A DNA stretch of 19,587 bases from Prolixibacteraceae bacterium (GTDB lineage: Bacteria; Bacteroidota; Bacteroidia; Bacteroidales; Prolixibacteraceae), in NCBI GenBank assembly GCA_003506435.1, contig DOAQ01000035.1, positions 1 to 19,587 of the forward strand. Direction: 5' to 3'. A program made the translations under genes and the position numbers. Of this stretch, positions 8,255-14,921 are shown in pieces. The notes under the pieces were generated by a model. It searched no databases. It worked only from the letters and a program-made list of their open reading frames with translations, and was not told the DNA's origin. Numbering within the stretch: the first letter of the stretch is position 1; every line of letters begins with the position of its first letter.

Positions 8255-9370
8255 ATGTCAGTTCCGTATTCATTGGTTTCGCAAACCGGCAATCCCCTTC
8301 AGTTTTATGACGAATTAAGTTCGTTTACCAATCATGTGCTGGGAAAGGGGAATCAGGTTTTTTCAGAATTTATTGCCGATTTTAAAGTATTTTCAGAAGC
8401 GGGAAAACACAAAACATACAGTTCGGAAGAGTGCCTGATGGAAATTCTGATGCTGGGCGTTTTTGTCCGCAATTATTCGCAGTATTCGGGCCGTCGGGTG
8501 CAGTTTTATAAACCACTTTTCGATTATTTGTATTCGCTGCGCAAAAAATATCCTTCCGTAAAACCAACAGTTGACCGACTTCGGGGGCGATTGGGAACTT
8601 CGCTTCTTTTGAAAGAAAGAAATACTTCCGAAGATTACGGAATGCTGATCGAATGGCTGAAATGCACCCATGAATTTGATCAGGAAACCGAGCGTTTGCA
8701 GGTGTGGAATGAGTGGCTTCAGCGAAAGGAAACTGCTTTTCAGGAACAATTTGTTGAGGATGTGAAGGATTTTGCAGGCTGGTTTGTGGCGGAAGCCTCG
8801 GAAAAACTGGGAAAATATACTTCGGACTGGAAGAAATTTATTGCTGAAAATGCAGCTATTTATCCGAAGCGGGAAGATCATATTTTCTGTACGCGGAAAC
8901 CCGATGAATATTACCTGAACATGGTTGCTGCCGAGGTGATGAACCGCAGCCTTCGACTGGATTTTGTAAAAACTCCAGAGAAAATACTGCTGTTGCCGAC
9001 CTGCATGGCTAAAAGAACGGCCTGTGCCGCCACAATGGAAAATGAACAACTGGTTTGCCGGAACTGTTCTGCTGATTGCAATGTGTCGAAGCTGAAACAA
9101 AAAATGGAACTCCGGCAGGTAAAAACCGTTCTGATTCCGCATTCGTCGGGCTTTTCGAAATATCTGGAACCCTGGAAGAATTCGGAAACCACCGCGCTTA
9201 TTGGCGTGGCTTGTGTACTGAATTTACTGACCGGAGGATACGAAATGCAGAAGATGAATATTCCGTCGCAATGTATCTTTTTGGACAGTTGTGGCTGTAA
9301 AAAACATTGGCTCAGCGGAAAACCAACCAGTATCAACGAAAAGCAACTGGATAGGTTACTGGCCTGCTAA
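8255..9370 (+). CDS. DUF116 domain protein
   Basis: The 371-residue protein has a helical N-terminal half (about 1-200) and a cysteine-rich C-terminal DUF116-like half: ILLLPTC (Cys250), Cys257, CRNCSADC (268, 271, 275), the segment TVLIPHSSGF, then GVACVLNLLTGG (Cys320), IPSQC (340) and LDSCGC (346, 348). The cysteine pattern suggests metal or iron-sulphur binding, but I know of no proven function for the family. There is no signal peptide or membrane segment. It starts the plus-strand pair with the SDR gene 21 bp downstream and is divergent from the dehydrogenase operon across a 193-bp gap. Confidence is in family membership, not in function. Confidence 0.75.
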   Translation: MSVPYSLVSQTGNPLQFYDELSSFTNHVLGKGNQVFSEFIADFKVFSEAGKHKTYSSEECLMEILMLGVFVRNYSQYSGRRVQFYKPLFDYLYSLRKKYPSVKPTVDRLRGRLGTSLLLKERNTSEDYGMLIEWLKCTHEFDQETERLQVWNEWLQRKETAFQEQFVEDVKDFAGWFVAEASEKLGKYTSDWKKFIAENAAIYPKREDHIFCTRKPDEYYLNMVAAEVMNRSLRLDFVKTPEKILLLPTCMAKRTACAATMENEQLVCRNCSADCNVSKLKQKMELRQVKTVLIPHSSGFSKYLEPWKNSETTALIGVACVLNLLTGGYEMQKMNIPSQCIFLDSCGCKKHWLSGKPTSINEKQLDRLLAC

Positions 9371-9391
9371 ATTTTAAAATCAATCGGAAAA

Positions 9392-10324
9392 ATGAAACAT
9401 ACTATTTTAGGAGCGGGAGGCTCTGTTGGGAACCCGCTGGCAATTGAGTTGCTGAAAAACAAGGAAGAAGTGCGGCTCGTTTCGCGCAGCGGATTTTTAA
9501 TAGAAGGAGCAGAATCGGTGAAAGGCGATTTGTGCTCGTATGCTGAAACGCTGAACGGCGTGAAAGGATCGGACGTGGTTTATTTGTGTGCGGGACTCAA
9601 ATACGATATAAAAGTGTGGACTGAACAGTGGCCGAAAATCATGCAAAACGCGATTGATGCCTGCAAAAAAGAAAATGCAAAACTGATTTTCTTCGACAAT
9701 GTGTACATGTATGGAAAGGTTGACGGGCCAATGACGGAAGAAACGCCGTATAATCCGTGCAGCCGGAAAGGCGAAGTGCGTGTAAAAATTGCCCGAATGC
9801 TTGAGGAAGAGTATCAGAAAGGAAACCTGACTGCTTCCATTGCGCGGGCTGCCGATTTGTATGGGCCGCATGCAGCACAAAGCAGCCTGCCGTATTTTAT
9901 GGTTATCGAAAAATTCATGAAGGGCAAAAGCGCCCAGTGGATGGTCGATATTTCAAAAACACATTCGTATACCTACACCATCGATTGTGCAAGAGCCCTG
10001 ATTTTGATGGCTAACGATGATGCGTCATTTAACCAGGTCTGGCACTTGCCTACCTGCAATCCGGCTCCAACCGGTCTGTCGCTCGTTGAAATGTTTGCAG
10101 ACGGGCTTTCCGTTCCGGCAAAATATTCAATGTTGAAAAAATGGATGATTGCAGCGGCCGGCCTTTTCGATAAAACCATTTCTGAAGTGTACGAAATGCT
10201 CTATCAGTATGAATACGACTATCACTTCGATTCGACAAAATTCAACAGATATTTCAACTACGAACCGATTTCTTACTTCGAAGGAGTAAAAGAAACAGTG
10301 AGCTATTTTAAAGGACGATCTTAG
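9392..10324 (+). CDS. NAD-dependent epimerase/dehydratase (extended SDR)
   Basis: The 310-residue protein starts with an NAD-binding glycine motif ILGAGGSVG (residues 5-13) and an aspartate in GDLCS near 46. The SDR catalytic Tyr105-xxx-Lys109 lies in DNVYMYGKVDG, and RAADLYGPHA marks the substrate side. Length and layout fit atypical or extended SDR proteins such as nucleoside-sugar epimerases or NmrA-like reductases. It follows the DUF116 gene by 21 bp, so the two are probably co-transcribed. The stop codon is only 5 bp before the first attC-like palindrome (10330), so the cassette array begins immediately behind it. The substrate is unknown. Confidence 0.88.
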   Translation: MKHTILGAGGSVGNPLAIELLKNKEEVRLVSRSGFLIEGAESVKGDLCSYAETLNGVKGSDVVYLCAGLKYDIKVWTEQWPKIMQNAIDACKKENAKLIFFDNVYMYGKVDGPMTEETPYNPCSRKGEVRVKIARMLEEEYQKGNLTASIARAADLYGPHAAQSSLPYFMVIEKFMKGKSAQWMVDISKTHSYTYTIDCARALILMANDDASFNQVWHLPTCNPAPTGLSLVEMFADGLSVPAKYSMLKKWMIAAAGLFDKTISEVYEMLYQYEYDYHFDSTKFNRYFNYEPISYFEGVKETVSYFKGRS

Positions 10325-10329
10325 CACGA

Positions 10330-10462
10330 TCTCAACGTTTCGCAAATACACGCAGGGCGGGAGTTAACCGATGAACTTCCTACGAAGATTAGCCTTTCAA
10401 AATACTGATTTCCAGTCAACGAAGCACAGAACCCCGACTTGCCGGGTATTTTGCTGTTAGGT
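10330..10462 (-). repeat. attC-like site 2 (downstream of the small membrane-protein cassette)
   Basis: Read on the minus strand this 133-bp segment begins ACCTAAC and ends GTTGAGA. The arms form an imperfect palindrome: GCAAATAC (10342-10349) pairs with GTATTTTGC (10446-10454) with one extra base, and CGGGAGTT (10358-10365) pairs with AACCCCG (10430-10436), again with one unpaired base. Unpaired extrahelical bases within a long imperfect hairpin, AAC/GTT ends and a length of about 60-140 bp are typical of integron attC sites. The distal box GTTGAGA departs from the GTTRRRY consensus in its last base. Confidence 0.55.
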
Positions 10463-10470
10463 ACAGTATT
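10454..10470. repeat. Inverted repeat end of the small-gene cassette (partner 10981-10997)
   Basis: CTGTTAGGTACAGTATT here matches CCGTTAGGTACAATATT read from 10997 to 10981, 15 of 17 bases. The pair encloses exactly one gene. The match extends well past the 7-bp core box. Confidence 0.8.
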
Positions 10471-10497
10471 TTATTTTCACTTTAAATTAATTTGTCT

Positions 10498-10929
10498 CTA
10501 CGAAATTTGCTTAATAATTAAAAATAATAATCCGATTAAAATCAAAAGTCCAATTAGGCTGAGATGTGTTATTCTAGCATATACTTGCCACTTTTTTAAT
10601 TCTTCAACTCGTCGAGTTTCTCCATATGTTTCAAATTCATCCATTTGTTGACTTTCAAACTCACTCCAACTTTCTGTCGTATATTTAGCAAGAACTAATA
10701 ATGGACGTAGGAAACAATAGATTTTGTCCCCCAAAGACAGAGGTTTATTTCTTGCTTTTATTCGGACTTCAAGTCCTTTTCTTGCTTTTTCTAATTCTTT
10801 GTCTGACGCTTTTCTTTTTTGAAACTCATCGTTTGCCAATTGATACTCCGGATGCCTTTCGTTACTCATTATTTCTAACAAGTCAACGAGAGAATATTGC
10901 TGTATGGACTTTTTAATTTTGTATGTCAT
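10498..10929 (-). CDS. Small C-terminally membrane-anchored protein of unknown function (cassette cargo)
   Basis: The 143-residue product is not a family I recognise. Residues 1-80 are charged and helical (LVDLLEIMSNERHPEYQLA, then Lys/Glu-rich), followed by an amphipathic segment and a single strong membrane helix at about 120-141 (SLIGLLILIGLLFLIIK) ending four residues later. That layout is tail-anchored: a cytosolic helical domain facing inward. Codon and base composition are AT-rich like the neighbouring DUF262 gene and unlike the SDR gene on the other side. The gene starts 65 nt after a cassette junction and stops 35 nt before an attC-like box. It could be an independent cargo or an effector or immunity partner of the DUF262 protein; nothing in its sequence decides this. 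Confidence 0.75.
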   Translation of the reverse strand: MTYKIKKSIQQYSLVDLLEIMSNERHPEYQLANDEFQKRKASDKELEKARKGLEVRIKARNKPLSLGDKIYCFLRPLLVLAKYTTESWSEFESQQMDEFETYGETRRVEELKKWQVYARITHLSLIGLLILIGLLFLIIKQIS

Positions 10930-10980
10930 TGTATCAGCTTTTATGATTCTGTCTCTGTTTTATGATTCTGTCTCTGTTCT

Positions 10981-10997
10981 AATATTGTACCTAACGG
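10981..10997. repeat. Inverted repeat partner of 10454-10470
   Basis: AATATTGTACCTAACGG is the near-perfect inverse of the 10454 repeat. Its ACCTAAC (10989-10995) is the GTTAGGT junction box on the minus strand, the start of the small-gene cassette. Confidence 0.8.
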
Positions 10998-11118
10998 AGG
11001 AAGCTTGCGGCAGGGGCGGACTGCGGGCGATTTCCTGTCAAGCCTAAAAGCAGCTTGAGCGGAAAGGTACACCCCGAAAACCACTGCTGCCGCGCTTGAC
11101 GGGTAGCTGAAGTTACCA
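10989..11118 (-). repeat. attC-like site 1 (downstream of the DUF262 cassette)
   Basis: Read on the minus strand, the 130-bp segment begins TGGTAAC (11118-11112) and ends GTTAGGT (10995-10989). It folds on itself: GCGGCAG (11007-11013) pairs with CTGCCGC (11087-11093). The top hairpin is TTTCC (11031-11035) plus TCAAGC (11038-11043) against GCTTGA (11053-11058) plus GGAAA (11061-11065), with a 2-nt mismatch between the two parts. The distal stop of the DUF262 gene is 6 bp from the first box. A 75-residue frame across this palindrome (10941-11168) is not a gene. Confidence 0.6.
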
Positions 11119-11126
11119 GCAGTTTT
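11109..11126. repeat. Inverted repeat end of the DUF262 cassette (partner 12789-12806)
   Basis: GAAGTTACCAGCAGTTTT matches CAAGTTACCAGCAATTTT read from 12806 to 12789, 16 of 18 bases. It overlaps the last bases of the DUF262 stop codon (11125-11127). Confidence 0.8.
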
Positions 11127-12762
11127 ATCTCCAGTCAGCATGTTCCAATACTTTTTCATGAATGGCATCAGCTCTTATCTCGATAAATTTTTCAAAGTCA
11201 TTATTCTTTGCTGCAAAATAAGCATCAATTGGAATTAAGTTCGATTGTAGCCATCTTTCAAGATTTGATCCGGCTGCTTTTTCAACTTCTGTTAAGTATT
11301 CAGATGGCGATTTGTCTGAAATAAATTTGTTAGATGAGGATGTTAAAAGTATGATATTAGCTAAACTATTTATTTTGTTTGAGGATACTCCAATTGTTTT
11401 AAGGTATGCTTGTGGGAAAAAATGATGAAACTCCTTTTGATTGACCCATGAAAGAGCTCTTTCTAAATCTATTTTTTGACCTGTCAATAAGTCAACTGGT
11501 GATTGGTATGCTAAGATTATAGCATAAAGTTTTGAGTGTGCATTATTTGCTCTAAAAGTTCTTTTCTTCCATATGTCAACAGTAGGTATACTTTCATAGA
11601 TATTAAGTTCATTCGAATCACCTAAGATAAAACTGTTGAGCTCCGCGAGATCATTATTCATCATACCAGTGTTCCAGCCTGCAAAATATCCAGACAAGGA
11701 GCTCCGCCAAAACCATTTAGTTATTTCACTATACTGTACACCACTTGGTCTTTGAATTTGTCTAAACAACTCTGTTAGAACTACAAATTGATTTAAATAT
11801 GGAATAATATTATCATTAGGAATTTTTATTTGTGTTTTAAGATAATCTACTGCTTTTTTTGTCGCCTCTAGTGTTTCAGCAGCAGCATCCTTGAGCTCAT
11901 CTATGGTTTTATTTCGCAGGTTATTTATATTTTCAATGGAGAATCCGCCACCAGATGCAGCTGACATATTTCGTAGGATTGTTTTCTTCTCGATTCCGCC
12001 AAATTCCTTAATCGATAGTTCTGCTAAAATATTATCAATTGTTTCAACTAAATCAAAATCTTGGCTCCAAGTGGCTGCTCTCATTAAATCTACAATTGTC
12101 AATCTAGTACCTGTGCTATTAATTCTTTCAAAAATTGGAGCTACATCGTCAATAGACATATCACCTAAGGTAACCGAGGCGATTTTATAATCTTTAAATC
12201 TGTTGAATAATTTATCGGCGACTTCCTTTAATTTAGGAATATCTTTTGCCCCAAGTGTATCCAAACTAGCAATGTGCTTATAGAATGATGAAGCATCTCC
12301 TAATTTATTTAGCCTTATTTGATGAAGAGGTAAATCATTTAGTGTACTAACATGAAAAAATTCTTCCTTTCTTAAATCAAATAATATATTCCATTTGCTT
12401 TCTTCATTCTCACCATGCCAGTACATCGCACCGCAAATTGTTGAAAGTCTTTGTTGACCATCAAGTAAATAATTAACTGGATAATCAGGTTTAGGTAAAT
12501 TGATTTCTAAATCAGCAATTCTATTTTCACTTCTTAATTCTAGTCTGCTTTGCCACAATAAGACACTGCCTATTGGGTAATTTTTATAAACAGAATCAAG
12601 TAGTTTGATTATTTGGTGCTTTTCCCAAACAAAGTCTCTTTGAAATTTAGGTAGTAGAATATCACCTGTTAATATTCTTCTTGCCAAATCATCGATTCTG
12701 TCGACAGATGGTTGAGGATCTTTTGGTACAATTGCTGTTGGTCCAGATGTAATTTTGCTCAT
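11125..12762 (-). CDS. DUF262-DUF1524 protein (GmrSD-like, probable anti-phage/restriction nuclease)
   Basis: The 545-residue protein has an N-terminal DUF262 domain: LPKFQRDFVWEKHQI (37-51), the hallmark DGQQRLST (101-108) and FERINSTGTRL (211-221). A C-terminal DUF1524 HNH-like region follows, with EFHHFFPQAYL (444-454) and SLANIILLTSSSNKFISDK. DUF262 and DUF1524 form the GmrS and GmrD parts of type IV enzymes that cut modified phage DNA; the DGQQR motif belongs to a ParB-like NTP-hydrolysing fold. Both parts are fused in one chain here. The nuclease motif is HHFFP rather than the commoner HxxxP form with Asn/Ile, so activity is probable but not shown. The gene is AT-rich, alone in its unit, and flanked by 18-bp inverted repeats, fitting a transferable defence cassette. 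Confidence 0.88.
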   Translation of the reverse strand: MSKITSGPTAIVPKDPQPSVDRIDDLARRILTGDILLPKFQRDFVWEKHQIIKLLDSVYKNYPIGSVLLWQSRLELRSENRIADLEINLPKPDYPVNYLLDGQQRLSTICGAMYWHGENEESKWNILFDLRKEEFFHVSTLNDLPLHQIRLNKLGDASSFYKHIASLDTLGAKDIPKLKEVADKLFNRFKDYKIASVTLGDMSIDDVAPIFERINSTGTRLTIVDLMRAATWSQDFDLVETIDNILAELSIKEFGGIEKKTILRNMSAASGGGFSIENINNLRNKTIDELKDAAAETLEATKKAVDYLKTQIKIPNDNIIPYLNQFVVLTELFRQIQRPSGVQYSEITKWFWRSSLSGYFAGWNTGMMNNDLAELNSFILGDSNELNIYESIPTVDIWKKRTFRANNAHSKLYAIILAYQSPVDLLTGQKIDLERALSWVNQKEFHHFFPQAYLKTIGVSSNKINSLANIILLTSSSNKFISDKSPSEYLTEVEKAAGSNLERWLQSNLIPIDAYFAAKNNDFEKFIEIRADAIHEKVLEHADWR

Positions 12763-12788
12763 ATAGTTTATGTTATAGTGTCGGTATC

Positions 12789-12806
12789 AAAATTGCTGGT
12801 AACTTG
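12789..12806. repeat. Inverted repeat partner of 11109-11126
   Basis: AAAATTGCTGGTAACTTG contains TGGTAAC (12797-12803), which is GTTACCA on the minus strand, the predicted start junction of the DUF262 cassette, 40 nt before its ATG. To the right I find no matching palindrome, so this outer junction is either a secondary site or a decayed attI/attC. Confidence 0.75.
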
Positions 12807-12985
12807 AAAATATCACCATAAACTTAGTACTTTTTTTATTTTCTATTTCTATTAAACAAATTTATTTTAGCATTTAAATGTCTGGTTTACCGGGCAACTG
12901 GTCGAGCAAACTAATAATATTTTCACTCTTCCCCCACGGTTGAACAACTCAACCCTGCCGCTACGTAATTGCAGCTCGCCGGTAC

Positions 12986-13069
12986 GTTATCGCATCGCGG
13001 AGGTGGGTTGTCGCATCGCGGAGGTGGTTTATCGCACCGCGGAGGTGCGTTGTCGCACCCAACCGGTAC
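12986..13069. repeat. 21-bp tandem array (three units plus a diverged fourth)
   Basis: Units start at 12986, 13007, 13028 and 13049 and share the core TCGCA(T/C)CGCGGAGGTG; the fourth is diverged after TCGCACC. The junction of the last two units makes a perfect hairpin, GGTGCG (13044-13049), TTGT loop, CGCACC (13054-13059). The period is half that of the 42-bp array that follows. Confidence 0.85.
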
Positions 13070-13110
13070 GATTTCCTTTTGCCGGGGAGGTCTATCCGAT
13101 CGTCAGGAAC

Positions 13111-13572
13111 CTTTTGATTTTGGGAAAAACGTCCAATCCAACCGGCGGGGAGCTTTTGATTTTGGGAAAAACGTCCAATCCAACCGGCGGGGAGCTTTTG
13201 ATTTTGAGAAAAAGGTCCAAACTGATCGTCAGGAAGCTTTTGATTTTGGGAAAAACGTCCAATCCGATTGTCGGGGACCTTTTGATTTTGAAAATAAGGT
13301 CCAATTCAACCGTCGCGGACCTTTTTCTTTTTGGGAAAACGTCCAAACTGATCGTCGGGAAGCTTTTTCTTTTTGGGAAAATGTCCAAACTGATCGTCGG
13401 GAGCCTTTTGATTTTGAGAAAAACGTTTAATCTGACCGTCGGGAGCCTTTTTCTTTTTGGGAAAACGTCCAAACCGATCGTCGGGAAGCTTTTTCTTTTT
13501 GGAAAAACGTCCAAACCAACCGTCGGGAACCTTTTTCCTTTTGGGAAATCATCCAAAAAATCAGATGTCAGC
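13111..13572. repeat. 42-bp tandem array, eleven units
   Basis: Ten clear units start at 13111 and every 42 bp after it, with an eleventh degenerate one at 13531. The first two are identical. There are two versions of the first half, CTTTTGATTTTG and CTTTTTCTTTTT, followed by a near-constant GGGAAAACGTCC or GGAAAAACGTCC core and a variable region ending in GTCGGGA. Many units can form TTTGG(G/A)-AAAACG-TCCAAA, and several also CCGA-TCG-TCGG. Three frames remain open because 42 is a multiple of three and units lack stops, but they start only at TTG codons, lack ribosome sites, and differences between units fall at all codon positions. I do not call a gene. It is not CRISPR, since there are no unique spacers. 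Confidence 0.9.
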
Positions 13573-13644
13573 TACAACGATTGCCTGAAATTGAAGCCCT
13601 GCCCCATCCCGATTAAAGCGTCATCCCGCCCCCGACCGGAGAAT

Positions 13645-13906
13645 CACCCTGAACTTGTTTCAGGGCCTGTCGCTTTAGCACACCATCCCATTGCTATCGT
13701 GAGATGCTGAAACAAGTTCAGCATGACAAGGACAGTGGTTTCAGGGCCTGTTGCTTTGTCGTGCCTTTCCATTGGTTTCGTGAGATGCCGAAACGGGTTC
13801 GGCATGACGCTTTGTTGTGTGGTGCGTTGTGTTGACAAAACAAGTTCGGCATGACGCTTTGTTGTGTGGTGCGTTGTGATAATAAAACGGGTTTGACATG
13901 ACGCTT
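13645..13906. repeat. Cluster of REP-like palindromes
   Basis: Several short imperfect palindromes stand in a row: CCTGAACTTGTTTCAGG at 13647, GATGCTGAAACAAGTTCAGC near 13703, GATGCCGAAACGGGTTCGGC near 13784, and shortened copies near 13840 and 13885. Each copy is followed by ATGAC. A spacer containing GCTTTGTTGTGTGGTGCGTT is present twice. These are repetitive extragenic palindromes of the kind scattered through many Bacteroidota genomes. Confidence 0.75.
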
Positions 13907-13994
13907 CAGAAGGGAATGGCGTTATGGCGGAAGGCCTGTATCAATTACAGAATTTCCCGGATTTTTTTCTTCCGTTTATACCACTTGCTTTTCT

Positions 13995-14002
13995 TATATT
14001 TG
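13995..14002 (+). promoter_or_regulatory. Bacteroidota-type -7 box of the rubrerythrin gene
   Basis: TATATTTG is a perfect TAnnTTTG. It would place the transcript start about 30 nt before the ATG at 14038. A matching -33 TTTG is not obvious, so the site may need an activator or be weak. Confidence 0.5.
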
Positions 14003-14037
14003 TTTTATGTCTAAAAATCTAAAAACACAATAATGCT

Positions 14038-14613
14038 ATGGAATCGATAAAAGGAACAAAAACCGAACAAAACCTGCTGAAAGCTTTCGCAGGCGAATCA
14101 CAGGCACGCAACCGCTATGAGTTTTTTGCCAAACAGGCCAAAGCCGAAGGGCTTGAACAAATAGCTGCTCTTTTCATGGAAACAGCAGAAAACGAACGCT
14201 CGCATGCCAAACAGTTTTTCAAACAACTGGAAGGCGGCATGGTTGAAATTACTGCCAAATACCCGGCTGGTGTAATCGGGTCAACTTTGGAAAACCTGAA
14301 GGCTGCGGCTGATGGCGAAAACGAAGAGTGGACTGAATTGTACCCTGAATTTGCACGCATTGCCGAAGAGGAAGGTTTCAAGAAAGTTGCTGTCTTGTTT
14401 AAAACTATCGCTAAAATTGAGAAACACCACGAAGCACGTTATCGGAAACTGTACAAAAATCTGGAAGAAGGAAAAGTATTCAAACGCGAAGGGAAAGTTG
14501 TATGGAAATGCCGGGTTTGCGGCTTCCTGCACGAATCGACCCAACCCCCGGTGAAATGCCCGGCCTGCGATCATCCGCAAGCGTATTTCGAAATTGAGGT
14601 TGAAAATTATTAG
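14038..14613 (+). CDS. rbr: Rubrerythrin (diiron peroxidase)
   Basis: The 191-residue protein has the full rubrerythrin layout. The ferritin-like four-helix domain (about 1-145) carries diiron ligand motifs AFAGESQARNRYEFFA, ETAENERSHAKQF, RIAEEEGFKKVA and KIEKHHEARYRKL. The C-terminal rubredoxin knuckles are CRVCG and CPACDHP, which bind one mononuclear iron. Rubrerythrins reduce hydrogen peroxide in the cytoplasm of anaerobes and microaerophiles, taking electrons through rubredoxin or NADH-dependent partners. The gene is single, with a -7 box 36 nt upstream and nested MITE-like elements directly behind it. It fits the oxygen-response theme of the Crp/Fnr, DUF6132 and ferredoxin genes downstream. 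Confidence 0.97.
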   Translation: MESIKGTKTEQNLLKAFAGESQARNRYEFFAKQAKAEGLEQIAALFMETAENERSHAKQFFKQLEGGMVEITAKYPAGVIGSTLENLKAAADGENEEWTELYPEFARIAEEEGFKKVAVLFKTIAKIEKHHEARYRKLYKNLEEGKVFKREGKVVWKCRVCGFLHESTQPPVKCPACDHPQAYFEIEVENY

Positions 14614-14623
14614 TAAATCAATG

Positions 14624-14898
14624 TGGCTGTTCAAAAGTCAAAAAAAACATATCCGGTCATCCCGAACTTCTGTCTCCTGTCATGCCGAACTCGTTTCGGC
14701 ATCTCACGAAAACAAAGCAAAGGCACGACAAAGTAACAGGAGGCTGTCCTAAAAGTTCTAAAATACGCAATTCGCGTCACCCTGAACTTGTTTCAGGGTC
14801 TGATTATTAGAAAGATGAGATCCCGAAACAAGTTCGGGATGACTCGATCCCAGACTTTTTGGACACCCCCGACTCGATTGCAGGCTTTTTGGACATCC
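14624..14898. mobile_element. Outer MITE-like element interrupted by a second copy
   Basis: A left end TGGCTGTTCAAAAGTC at 14624 and a right end GCTTTTTGGACATCC finishing at 14898 belong together. Between them are REP-like palindromes (ATGCCGAACTCGTTTCGGCA near 14680) and a whole second element at 14740-14870. After the inner element the sequence resumes with CGACTCGATTGCAGGC, matching the right part of element A. There is no coding capacity. Confidence 0.6.
14740..14870. mobile_element. Inner MITE-like element B (copy of element A)
   Basis: From GAGGCTGTCC at 14740 to CTTTTTGGACACCCC at 14870 this is nearly identical to 1748-1878, including the AAAATACGCAATTCGCG segment and both REP palindromes. 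The right end has decayed (ACACCCC in place of ACAGCCTC). Confidence 0.75.
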
Positions 14899-14921
14899 TA
14901 TCGTTTTTATACCTTCGGCGG

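Larger units (their letters stand above)
10336..12802 (-). mobile_element. Two consecutive integron-type gene cassettes without an integrase (CALIN-like)
   Basis: Cassette 1 (12802 to 10995) holds the DUF262 gene; cassette 2 (10994 to 10336) holds a small membrane-protein gene. On the minus strand each unit starts just after a G (G|TTACCA at 12803, G|TTAGGT at 10995), carries one gene in the same direction, and ends in a palindrome whose first box is the complement of the unit's own start (TGGTAAC at 11118-11112, ACCTAAC at 10462-10456). That complementarity is what is expected when a circular cassette is opened inside its own attC. Start codons are 40 and 65 nt from the left junctions. Both genes are visibly more AT-rich than the flanking genes. 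No integrase gene is in the window. Confidence 0.6.

Noticed and set aside
8393..9142. A 249-residue antisense frame
   Set aside because: It lies wholly opposite the DUF116 gene, and its phenylalanine- and histidine-rich translation is typical of a shadow frame.
10941..11168. A 75-residue minus-strand frame
   Set aside because: It runs through the attC-like palindrome and overlaps the end of the DUF262 gene; the translation looks like a chance reading of hairpin DNA.
12807..12945. A third attC-like site upstream of the DUF262 cassette
   Set aside because: A GTTGAAC box at 12939 is at a suitable distance, but the sequence between shows no arm complementarity, so I do not call an attC or attI there.
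13111..13572. CRISPR array
   Set aside because: Units are adjoining 42-bp copies with no unique spacers, and no cas gene is present.
12940..13710. A 256-residue open frame across both tandem arrays (with overlapping frames at 12969-13430 and, on the minus strand, 13092-13556)
   Set aside because: All start at TTG without a ribosome site, three frames are open at once because the period is a multiple of three, and unit differences fall at all codon positions. Treated as repeat DNA, with coding left as a low-probability option.
13644..13838. A 64-residue minus-strand frame
   Set aside because: It consists of translated REP palindromes; such frames are common annotation artefacts.
14859..14921. 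Upstream extension of the methyltransferase gene
   Set aside because: These 21 codons fall inside the decayed MITE-like ends; the ATG at 14922 gives a normal N-terminus.
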